Notes: generated from the sequence alone by a model not told the origin. 5,660 bases of DNA from Actinomycetota bacterium (GCA_016932375.1 JAFGDA010000009.1:1-5660); one strand, 5' to 3'. Shown: positions 1 through 5,621, numbered from the stretch's first letter. Program-made: numbers and translations.

Positions 1-8
1 AAACAGAT

Positions 9-1301
9 ATGAGTAAATTCAAGGCTTATAAAAATGTTGATGAAAATTATGTGGTGCCTGAAAAAATGCAGGCCGCGGTACTTTCGGGACCGGGCTATAA
101 TAACTTCAAAATAGAAGAAGTAAAAGTGCCATCCCCGGGACCGGGCCAGCTACTTGCAAGGGTTGACGCTACCACACTATGTGTTTCAATGCATAAGCCC
201 ATCACCCAGGGGCCGGAAAACAGCTATTTCTACGGCTGGGATCCTGCCAGAAACCCCCTCATACTTGGAGATGAAGGCTCTGTGACAATCGTTAAGGTTG
301 GCAATAATTTAAAAAACAGCTATAAGGTTGGCCAGCGTTATACCATACAACCGCCGGTAAGGTGCGCCCCCATAAACAACAGGCAAAACTACAGTAATAA
401 CGGCAGGGGAATCGAAAGGCTTGCCATGGGATACACTCTTGGAGGTTTTTATTCAAAATATGTCCTTATTCTTGAAGAAATCATAAATAATGAAGCCATG
501 GTGTCACTGCCTGATAACGGAATGCCCTACTTTGCAGTATCACTTGCAGAACCGATGTCAACTATTGTAAGGTCTCACCACCTGCATCTCAGGGAATACC
601 AGGACAGCCCTTCTTCCCCCTGGAAGATAAAGCCGGGTCTTAAAGAGGGAGGAACCACAATAATAATCGGCCAGGGCCCCATGGGCAGGCTCCATGATGA
701 ATTTGCCTTAAGGGTTAAAATAAAAAACCTGGTTATGGTTGAAGTAGATAAAAAAAGGCTCTACTGGGGAAAAGACAATATTGATCCGAGGGCCAGGGAA
801 AAAGGGATATCCACCTATTATATTAATCCCGCAGAAGAAGACCTGTTCTCAAGGATAAAAGAGATAACTGACGGAAAGATGGCGGATGATGTATTAATAC
901 CTGTGGGAAATGCAAGGGTCCAGGAAGAAGCTATAAAATTAGCTGGAAGAGGAGGAAGGGTAAACCTTTTTGGCGGGACAAAAGGGGCCAAAATAGAAGT
1001 TGACCCGGTATTTTTCCATTATAATGAAGGCGAAATTGTGGGCTCATCAGGAGCCGAGGTCTATGATATGATGCAGGCCATTGATGCAATTTTCAGGGGA
1101 GACATAGACCCGGGACTCCATACTGCACTTATCGGAAGATTTCCTGATATACCGGAGCTTCTCGAAAAAGCCGTAAATGGTGGGTTTGATGGCAAGGTTG
1201 TTATATATCCTCACCTTGCTCTTGACAAAGCTGTCGAGACCGGTGGCAAATGGGACAGGCAAAAGGAAGAAAACCTGTTCGAGAGCTGCCTTCCTGGTTA
1301 G
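9..1301 (+). CDS. Zinc-type medium-chain dehydrogenase, L-sorbose-1-phosphate reductase-like
   Basis: A 430-residue NAD(P)-dependent polyol or sugar(-phosphate) dehydrogenase of the medium-chain (alcohol/sorbitol dehydrogenase) superfamily, probably cytosolic. The N-terminal GroES-like catalytic domain covers about residues 20-180. The Rossmann domain follows, with the nucleotide-binding turn GQGPMG at 221-226 and an acidic residue after the second strand (VEVD, 244-247). By position, the catalytic zinc ligands would be Cys58, Asp88, Glu89 and Glu181 (in LAEPMS). Asp88 stands where most relatives have His (GHE). The four-Cys structural zinc lobe is absent, as in sorbose-1-phosphate reductases. 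The FGG and GSSG segments (321-323, 345-348) also fit that group. The first ATG is used; only eight bases precede it, so its ribosome binding site cannot be judged, and Met20 is a weaker alternative. It probably shares an operon with the next gene. Family is confident; substrate is unknown. Confidence 0.85.
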   Translation: MSKFKAYKNVDENYVVPEKMQAAVLSGPGYNNFKIEEVKVPSPGPGQLLARVDATTLCVSMHKPITQGPENSYFYGWDPARNPLILGDEGSVTIVKVGNNLKNSYKVGQRYTIQPPVRCAPINNRQNYSNNGRGIERLAMGYTLGGFYSKYVLILEEIINNEAMVSLPDNGMPYFAVSLAEPMSTIVRSHHLHLREYQDSPSSPWKIKPGLKEGGTTIIIGQGPMGRLHDEFALRVKIKNLVMVEVDKKRLYWGKDNIDPRAREKGISTYYINPAEEDLFSRIKEITDGKMADDVLIPVGNARVQEEAIKLAGRGGRVNLFGGTKGAKIEVDPVFFHYNEGEIVGSSGAEVYDMMQAIDAIFRGDIDPGLHTALIGRFPDIPELLEKAVNGGFDGKVVIYPHLALDKAVETGGKWDRQKEENLFESCLPG

Positions 1302-1421
1302 GCACGATATGATTAGGCCTGACATCTTGAAAATTTTGTTAAAATCCCGGACCGCAGGTCTTTTTTATTGTTTGCTTTTTTATTTATGGATGTTTTTTAA
1401 CTATGCAAAGGATAGATGATT
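1302..1421 (+). other. Intergenic spacer between the two dehydrogenase genes
   Basis: This spacer holds a short hairpin with a T-run (listed separately) and then a T-rich stretch. I see no convincing sigma-A promoter: TTGAAA at 1327-1332 and TTGCTT at 1372-1377 lack a -10 element at usable spacing. The simplest reading is one transcript with partial termination at the hairpin. AAAGGA at 1407-1412 is the ribosome binding site of the downstream gene. It lies 9 bases before the ATG at 1422 but only 3 bases before the ATG at 1416. Confidence 0.5.
1349..1366 (+). terminator. Weak hairpin plus T-run, possible attenuator
   Basis: GGACC (1349-1353), loop GCA, then GGTCT (1357-1361) can form a 5-bp stem with one G-U pair, and six Ts run through 1361-1366. 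It has the layout of an intrinsic terminator, but the stem is short. It is more likely to reduce read-through from the first dehydrogenase to the second than to end transcription fully. Confidence 0.4.
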
Positions 1422-2255
1422 ATGAATACCGGATATAATAGCCTGCATAACAAAATTGCAATTGTTACCGGAGCGGGTTCAGGCGTTGGAAGAGCCATTG
1501 CCCTTAAGCTTGCAGAACTAAAAATTCATGTCTGCATGCTTGACATATCAAAAGAAAAAATGGAGGAAACCTCCGGCATAATAAGTAGGGCAGGGAATAA
1601 TTCAGATTGCTTTCTTTGCGATGTTTCAAATGAAGAAGACGTATCAACCGTATTTGATAAGATTGAAAAAATGGGGGAAATTTATTCTGCTGTTAACAAT
1701 GCAGGCATCGCCCCGCAGGAGAGCTATTCCATTGCCGATGCACCTGTTGAGCTATGGGACAGGATCATGGAAATAAATGTAAAAGGTTATTTCCTGGTTA
1801 CAAAATATGCGGAAAAATATTTCATCCGGAAATCCGGAATGAGTGAAAATAAAAGATACGGACAGGGTTCGATTGTTTATGTCTGCTCCAATTCAGGAAT
1901 ATTCGGCTCCAAAAAAAATATCTACGGTATCTCCAATGCTTCAAGGATATGCATGATGAGGCAGGCAGCTCTTGAAATGGGTGATTACGGTGTCAGGGCA
2001 AATGCGGTAATACCGGGTGATATCCTTGAGGGCAGCGGCATCTGGGATGAGAAGTATCTTGCCCAGAGGGCAAGTGCCAAAGGCTTGAGTATAGAGGAAA
2101 CGAAAAAATATTATGAAACAAGGGCGCCACTCGGCATGAAAGCAACAGCGGAACAGGTGGCAAAAATCGTTGCGGCCCTCATACCGGCTGGTGGAATATT
2201 TGAAAACACCACCGGGCAGATAATAAGGTGTGATGGCGGCCAGATCATGATGTGA
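1422..2255 (+). CDS. Short-chain dehydrogenase/reductase, sorbitol-6-phosphate / RhaD-dehydrogenase-like, with YxxxN active site
   Basis: A classical short-chain dehydrogenase of 277 residues, probably oxidising a sugar alcohol or reducing a ketose (phosphate) with NAD(H). The Rossmann motif TGAGSGVG is at 16-23. Asp41 ends the second strand and favours NAD. NNAG is at 92-95, the structural Asn is Asn119 (INV), the catalytic Ser is probably Ser156 and the catalytic Tyr is Tyr168. The following YGISN has Asn172 where the family has the catalytic Lys. The C-terminal part (GSGIWD at 204-209, a helix rich in RA and EE, and DGGQIMM at the end) resembles SrlD and the dehydrogenase half of RhaD-type fusion enzymes. 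ATG 1422 is chosen because AAAGGA is 9 bases upstream; ATG 1416, two codons earlier, lies too close to it. It follows the first dehydrogenase on the same strand. It may be an altered or inactive enzyme; the substrate is unknown. Confidence 0.85.
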   Translation: MNTGYNSLHNKIAIVTGAGSGVGRAIALKLAELKIHVCMLDISKEKMEETSGIISRAGNNSDCFLCDVSNEEDVSTVFDKIEKMGEIYSAVNNAGIAPQESYSIADAPVELWDRIMEINVKGYFLVTKYAEKYFIRKSGMSENKRYGQGSIVYVCSNSGIFGSKKNIYGISNASRICMMRQAALEMGDYGVRANAVIPGDILEGSGIWDEKYLAQRASAKGLSIEETKKYYETRAPLGMKATAEQVAKIVAALIPAGGIFENTTGQIIRCDGGQIMM

Positions 2256-2350
2256 GCCCGTTATGAGACTGAAAGCTTTTTCAATATCCTGCATAAGTTC
2301 TGAAATATTACGGGCCTTTCCGGGATAGTTGCCAGTCGCCATTAAAAAAA
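2256..2350. other. Convergent gap between dehydrogenase and ribulokinase genes, with imperfect inverted repeat
   Basis: The two stop codons face each other across 95 bases. GCCCGTTAT (2256-2264) and ATTACGGGC (2307-2315) are complementary apart from one T-T mismatch and would close a long hairpin over both gene ends. Inside it, TGAAA/TTTCA (2270-2274, 2279-2283) gives a small stem. On the - strand seven Ts (2350-2344) directly follow the ribulokinase stop, but no strong stem precedes them. The region may form a weak bidirectional terminator. On the - strand it also reads as a protein-like stretch (see findings). Confidence 0.4.
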
Positions 2351-4030
2351 TCAAAGCTTTCTTAAAAAATCCTCAAGCCTGATTCCCATCTCGATATAGG
2401 AATCATAGAGCTTCTTATAGACCCGGACATTTTGATTGTCAGGATAATATGTTACAAGAATACTACTTGCCATATTCTTCCGGGCTTCTTCTACGGATCC
2501 ATAATATCCAGAAGCCACTGATGCAAAAATTGCTGCGCCCAGTGCTATAGCCTCGGATGATTTTGCCACTTTTACAGGTATGTCAAGGACATCAGCAAGT
2601 ATCTGCATCACAAAAGGTGATTTTTGTGATACTCCCCCTATTGCCGTAACTTCGTTCATGGACAGCCCTTCCTCTAAAAACCTTCCCACAATTGCTTTTG
2701 AACCAAACGCTGTTGCCTCAGCCAGGCTCCTGTATATCTTAGGAGCTGTAGATCCAAGGGAAAGTCCTGCCACTACACCTTTCAACCTCGGATCAGCAAA
2801 CGGTGTCCTCCTTCCGTTCAGCCAGTCAAGTGATATAATCCCGGTATCCTGCGGTCTTATCCTTGCAGCTTCTTTTTCTATTGTCCTTAAGATATTTCCT
2901 TCAATCCCGGATAAAACCTCTTTTGATCTAACGATGTCAATAATTTTGGAATTGACCGGCACCGATTTAAGCGGCCACGAAAGTATATCCTTAAACCATG
3001 CATATACATCCCCAAATGACGACTGGCCAGCTTCATAACCAATCATGCCGGGTATTATTGAACCATCAACCTGCCCACATATGCCCGCAATCAATTTTTC
3101 GCTGGATTTTTTTGGTCCAACAGCCATATCGCAGCTACTTGTCCCTGTAATTTTTACAAATACCCCTTCACTTATTCCTGCACCAACTGCACCCATATGG
3201 GCATCGATAGCACCAACAGTAACGGCTATGCCTTCATTCAACCCGAGCTTTTCTGCCCACCCTGCAGTCAGGCGGCCTGCTTTATTCTCCGACGTAAAAG
3301 TATCTGTATAAAGCCTTTCCCTCAAACCTGAAAGAAGCGGGTCAACCTTAAATAAAAAGCCTTCGGAAGGAAGGCCTCCCCATTCCCTGTGCCACATTGC
3401 CTTGTGCCCTGCAGCACACCTGCTCCTTTTTATTCTTCCTAAATTGGTATTACCTGTAAGAACTGCTGGAATCCAGTCAGCAAGCTCCACCCATGAATAA
3501 GCCTCTTTCCTTACATTTTTATCTGACCTTAAAATATGGAGTATCTTTGAGAAAAACCACTCCGGTGAATATGTGCCTCCAGAGTATTTTGTATAATCTA
3601 CTCCACCCCGGGACCTGGCTGCATTGTTTATCTGCTCTGCCTCTTCAACCGCAGTATGGTCCTTCCATAAAATAAACATCGCATCGGGGTTATCTTCGAA
3701 TTCCTTCTTCAATGCAAGGACAGTGCCATTTTTATCTACAGGTGCGGGGGTAGAACCTGTGGTATCAACACCTATCCCTATGATTTTTTCATTTAAATTG
3801 CCGGGAACCGATTCAAGGGCTCTTGATACCACTTCCTGCATTGATTCAAGATAATCAAGGGGATGGTGCCTGAACATGTTTTTTGATGAATCGCTGTACC
3901 TGCCCTGACTCCACCTCTTGTAATTTACAGCCGCAGCAGCTTCCTCTTTTCCGTCTTTTACATTAACTATCAGGGACCTTACCGAGTCAGTTCCAAAATC
4001 AATGCCCATAACATATCTGCCGTCATGCAT
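2351..4030 (-). CDS. araB: Ribulokinase, AraB type (FGGY carbohydrate kinase)
   Basis: ATP-dependent cytosolic kinase that phosphorylates ribulose to ribulose 5-phosphate; AraB enzymes classically take L-ribulose, with some activity on D-ribulose and pentitols. It has 559 residues from this start, close to E. coli AraB (566), and looks intact. Landmarks: phosphate-binding DFGTDS (11-16), VDTTGSTPAP (88-97), WKDHTA (122-127), GGTYSPEWF (151-159), AIDAHMGAVGAG (274-285) with Asp276 as the likely catalytic base, GTSSCD (296-301), GQVDG (319-323), NGRRTP (405-410), and the nucleotide-side GGVSQ (465-469) and ALGAA (496-500). ATG 4030 has GGAGGA four bases upstream. The in-frame ATG at 4075 would lie upstream of the predicted transcript start, so the 574-residue version is unlikely. 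No AraA or AraD is adjacent; two dehydrogenases converge on it, suggesting ribulose arises from a polyol. Family is very sure; sugar stereochemistry is inferred. Confidence 0.95.
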   Translation of the reverse strand: MHDGRYVMGIDFGTDSVRSLIVNVKDGKEEAAAAVNYKRWSQGRYSDSSKNMFRHHPLDYLESMQEVVSRALESVPGNLNEKIIGIGVDTTGSTPAPVDKNGTVLALKKEFEDNPDAMFILWKDHTAVEEAEQINNAARSRGGVDYTKYSGGTYSPEWFFSKILHILRSDKNVRKEAYSWVELADWIPAVLTGNTNLGRIKRSRCAAGHKAMWHREWGGLPSEGFLFKVDPLLSGLRERLYTDTFTSENKAGRLTAGWAEKLGLNEGIAVTVGAIDAHMGAVGAGISEGVFVKITGTSSCDMAVGPKKSSEKLIAGICGQVDGSIIPGMIGYEAGQSSFGDVYAWFKDILSWPLKSVPVNSKIIDIVRSKEVLSGIEGNILRTIEKEAARIRPQDTGIISLDWLNGRRTPFADPRLKGVVAGLSLGSTAPKIYRSLAEATAFGSKAIVGRFLEEGLSMNEVTAIGGVSQKSPFVMQILADVLDIPVKVAKSSEAIALGAAIFASVASGYYGSVEEARKNMASSILVTYYPDNQNVRVYKKLYDSYIEMGIRLEDFLRKL

Positions 4031-4034
4031 GCAG

Positions 4035-4040
4035 TCCTCC
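4035..4040 (-). promoter_or_regulatory. Shine-Dalgarno site deciding the araB start
   Basis: GGAGGA on the - strand is four bases before ATG 4030. It lies inside the longer open frame from 4075, so it argues that 4030 is the true start. A second ATG at 4026, four bases on, is out of frame. Confidence 0.85.
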
Positions 4041-4041
4041 A

Positions 4042-4058
4042 TTTTAAAACTTTTAAAA
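4042..4058 (-). repeat. Tandem TTTTAAAA palindromes in the araB leader
   Basis: Two copies of the palindrome TTTTAAAA are separated by one base, between the predicted transcript start and the Shine-Dalgarno site. They could bind a regulator just downstream of the promoter, or simply keep the leader unstructured. Low base complexity makes chance plausible. Confidence 0.3.
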
Positions 4059-4078
4059 ACATATCCCGTTTTCAAATA

Positions 4079-4107
4079 ATATTACCAGACGCAAAATATA
4101 CTTTCAA
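4079..4107 (-). promoter_or_regulatory. Strong sigma-A promoter of araB
   Basis: On the - strand, TTGAAA (4107-4102) and TAATAT (4084-4079) are separated by exactly 17 bases. TGG directly before the -10 gives an extended -10 element. The predicted transcript start is near 4072, leaving a leader of roughly 40 bases. The leader holds tandem TTTTAAAA palindromes (4042-4058) and then the Shine-Dalgarno site. No other - strand promoter of this quality is visible nearby. Confidence 0.8.
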
Positions 4108-4109
4108 AG

Positions 4110-4138
4110 AAAAAGCTCCATATTTAATGGAGCTTTTT
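4110..4138 (-). terminator. Strong intrinsic terminator after the LysM gene
   Basis: A perfect 12-bp stem (4110-4121 with 4127-4138) closes a 5-base loop. Its A/T feet give T-tracts on either strand. It lies about 60 bases past the LysM gene stop and insulates that transcript from araB. Its araB-side foot ends two bases before the araB -35 element. The symmetry would also let it stop + strand transcripts, though no + strand gene is nearby. Confidence 0.88.
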
Positions 4139-4158
4139 AAATTTCCTTTTCCATATCA

Positions 4159-4193
4159 GGCAGGTTTTAAATGTACGTCCTGCCGGTAACCTG
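4159..4193 (-). repeat. Mutually exclusive inverted repeats in the LysM 3' region
   Basis: GGCAGG (4159-4164) pairs with CCTGCC (4179-4184) across 14 bases. CAGGTT (4161-4166) can instead pair with AACCTG (4188-4193). The two pairings share bases 4161-4164, so only one can form. The element sits between the LysM stop codon and the terminator. It may stabilise the mRNA 3' end. Confidence 0.4.
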
Positions 4194-4198
4194 TGTAT

Positions 4199-4693
4199 TT
4201 ATTTCTTTTTCAGCTCTTCAGGAAGCTCAGGAATTACAAATACCTGCCCAACATTTATAAGGTTTGCGTCCTTGATTATTCCGCTGTTTGCCTTCTGTAT
4301 CAGTTCCCAGTAAGGCTTTGAAGCAGAGCCATAGTATTTTTTTGCAATAGCACTCAGCGTATCTCCCCTGACAACAGTATGTCTTGCTATGATTCCTGGA
4401 GAAACCGCTTTTTTTGCGGCCCCGGAAATATAACCGGGAACGATACCTGGTCCCGGACCAGGCTTTGCCCTGCCTGAAACACTGCTGTACTTTTTACGGA
4501 TTGCAGCGCTTCTTTTTTCAGCTTCCATTCTGTCAAGTTTTTTCTTTGCTGCATCTGCACGGGCTTTCTGGATTTTTGCAGCGTTTTCAGCAGCCTTTGT
4601 CTTTGCTTCGGCACTCTGGACCTTTTTCTTTGCCTCCGTTGCAACCTTTTTAGCCTCTTCTACCTCTTTCTTACCCTTGCCAAAAAGAGCCAT
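4199..4693 (-). CDS. Coiled-coil protein with C-terminal LysM domain, no signal peptide
   Basis: A 164-residue protein in three parts. Residues 5-69 form a highly charged Lys/Ala/Glu helix, likely coiled coil. Residues 74-101 are a Gly/Pro-rich linker (PGPGPG near 78-83). Residues 105-155 are one LysM domain (HTVVRGDTLSAIAKKYYG, then NVGQVFVIP), followed by a charged tail. LysM domains usually bind peptidoglycan or chitin glycans, but this N-terminus (MALFGKGKKE) has no signal peptide or membrane segment. The LysM sequence is close to that of E. coli Kbp (YgaU), a cytoplasmic K+-binding BON-LysM protein; the BON domain is replaced here by the coiled coil. AGGAGGG (4707-4701) is seven bases before the ATG. 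It lies downstream of the DUF937 gene on the same strand and ends at a strong terminator. LysM assignment is sure; role is unknown. Confidence 0.9.
   Translation of the reverse strand: MALFGKGKKEVEEAKKVATEAKKKVQSAEAKTKAAENAAKIQKARADAAKKKLDRMEAEKRSAAIRKKYSSVSGRAKPGPGPGIVPGYISGAAKKAVSPGIIARHTVVRGDTLSAIAKKYYGSASKPYWELIQKANSGIIKDANLINVGQVFVIPELPEELKKK
4446..4462 (-). repeat. Perfect 7-bp hairpin within the LysM gene linker
   Basis: CCTGGTC (4446-4452), CCG, then GACCAGG (4456-4462) form a GC-rich perfect stem in the codons of the Gly/Pro linker between coiled coil and LysM domain. There is no T-run, so it is not a terminator. It may result from PGPG codon choice, or slow translation between domains. 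Confidence 0.4.
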
Positions 4694-4941
4694 TTTGATT
4701 CCCTCCTACTTCTTTTTTATTGAATTATATCTTTACTTTTTAATAAAAATTATCATTGGATATCCACGCACTAAATTGTATGGAACCCTGCCCTGCAGGT
4801 TTATTATATAAAAATAATTCCGTTACCGATTACGGCATATTTAAAGACCTTTAAATAAGATAAAAGACTGAATGGCTGTATGCTTTCTCAAACTGCTGCA
4901 ACGCAAAATTTTACCCGGATCATTAAATATGCAAATTCATA
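4694..4941 (-). other. 248-base spacer between the DUF937 and LysM genes with candidate promoter elements
   Basis: There is no gene here. On the - strand two TATAAT hexamers occur, at 4808-4803 and 4729-4724. Neither has a recognisable -35 element at 16-18 bases, so any promoter may need an activator. No clear intrinsic terminator follows the DUF937 stop. The spacer contains a perfect AT-rich palindrome (4839-4856), an imperfect CCGT...ACGG repeat (4820-4835) and CCTGCAGG (4792-4799). Its length suggests the LysM gene has its own promoter. Confidence 0.4.
4839..4856. repeat. Perfect inverted repeat, candidate operator
   Basis: ATTTAAAG, two-base spacer AC, CTTTAAAT: 8-base arms, perfectly symmetric. 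The two-base spacer is too tight for an RNA hairpin loop, so a dimeric DNA-binding protein site is more likely. It lies upstream of the - strand TATAAT at 4808-4803, where an activator or repressor could act on the LysM gene. Confidence 0.4.
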
Positions 4942-5616
4942 CTATAATATACCGCATGCCCTCAGCAGGAAAAAAACCACTACCGCTATTACCAGGACTA
5001 TCAACACGGACGCACATCCCGACCTCTTCTTATTCGTTGCAACCGGTGAAGTCTGCTGCGTGGGCTGGGTCTGCTGGGTTCCCTGGGTCTGTGTAACCCC
5101 ACCCAGTATCTGTCCGAGAATATCTCCTATACCAGTAAGGCTCTGGGCCTGGTTACTTTCCTGCCCTAAAAGATTTGAAAGGCTGCTTACACTCAGTCCC
5201 TGGTTTCTCTGCGTCTTTCCAAGGGCCCCCATCAGGATAGGTGCTGCCATTGTCAGGAGGCTGCCGATTGAGCCCATGTCAAGGCCTGTTTTTGCACTCA
5301 AGCTTTTTTCGACTGTCGGCCTGCTGTTCCCGAGAACATGCCCAAGGATTCCATCACCGGAACCCTGCTTATAATTGGAAATGTAATCAGAAAGATTATT
5401 GAGTATGCTGCCATCATGGTCCTTTGCAAGTGCATCAGACAGCTCCCGGGCACCTTCGGGTTTTGATGAATTTTTGGCAAGAGCCCCGGTAAGGACTGCC
5501 ATAACATCCGGCAGTGCCTCCTGTGCTTTTTCTTTGGGCACACCTATCTGCTGGCTTATCTTGCCAAGTGCATCACCTCCGAGCATACCCATGATTGATT
5601 CCAACATTGAAGACAT
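4942..5616 (-). CDS. DUF937 (YidB-like) protein with C-terminal membrane anchor
   Basis: A 224-residue protein of unknown function. Residues 4-172 are a DUF937-type domain rich in Gly, Leu, Ser and Ala, with repeated helix-loop patterns such as LGGDALGKISQQIG and MAAPILMGALGK. DUF937 includes E. coli YidB and has no established activity. Residues 173-194 are a Thr/Gln linker (TQTQGTQQTQ). A positive patch NKKRSG (195-200) precedes one hydrophobic segment at about 202-218 and the tail RACGIL. There is no N-terminal signal, so it is probably tail-anchored with the DUF937 domain in the cytoplasm. ATG 5616 follows an unusual ribosome site, seven Gs (5628-5622) five bases upstream; ATG 5607 is an alternative. 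It lies upstream of the LysM gene on the same strand, which hints at a shared envelope-related role; that link is inference. Confidence 0.85.
   Translation of the reverse strand: MSSMLESIMGMLGGDALGKISQQIGVPKEKAQEALPDVMAVLTGALAKNSSKPEGARELSDALAKDHDGSILNNLSDYISNYKQGSGDGILGHVLGNSRPTVEKSLSAKTGLDMGSIGSLLTMAAPILMGALGKTQRNQGLSVSSLSNLLGQESNQAQSLTGIGDILGQILGGVTQTQGTQQTQPTQQTSPVATNKKRSGCASVLIVLVIAVVVFFLLRACGIL
5050..5094 (-). repeat. Degenerate Thr/Gln-coding repeat
   Basis: This stretch encodes residues 175-189 of the DUF937 protein, a run of TQ and TQQ units broken by single Gly and Pro residues. The DNA repeats CAGACCCAG twice with related CAG/CCC units between. It is a flexible linker between the DUF937 domain and the membrane segment, and could vary in length between strains. 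Confidence 0.55.
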
Positions 5617-5621
5617 TTTGA

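Noticed and set aside
85..146. The 11-base string CGGGACCGGGC occurs twice (85-95 and 136-146)
   Set aside because: It is explained by similar Gly/Pro codons (SGPG and PGPG) in the dehydrogenase; two copies with no flanking similarity are not a repeat element.
1177..1419. An 80-codon + strand frame bridging the first dehydrogenase and the spacer, with a hydrophobic C-terminus
   Set aside because: It overlaps the conserved C-terminus of the first dehydrogenase in another frame. The hydrophobic end comes from the T-rich spacer, and no ribosome site supports it.
1941..2354. A 137-codon open frame on the - strand from a TTG overlapping the araB stop, running antisense into the short-chain dehydrogenase gene
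   Set aside because: Most of it is the reverse of a well-supported gene and has low-complexity, Cys/Phe/Tyr-rich shadow composition. Only the first 30 or so codons in the gap look coding-like and are kept as a finding.
2580..3311. Two + strand open frames opposite araB (2580-3038 and 3045-3311)
   Set aside because: They are antisense to strongly conserved ribulokinase motifs, have no ribosome sites and match no family I recognise.
4792..4799. Palindrome CCTGCAGG in the spacer upstream of the LysM gene
   Set aside because: An 8-base palindrome is expected by chance at this scale, and nothing around it suggests function.
4943..4948. TATAAT on the + strand just inside the DUF937 gene 3' end
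   Set aside because: There is no -35 element at usable distance and no + strand gene downstream.
4880..5374. A 164-codon + strand open frame opposite the DUF937 gene
   Set aside because: It is Trp/Cys/Pro-rich shadow sequence with no ribosome site, and the - strand frame has clear domain, linker and membrane-anchor structure.
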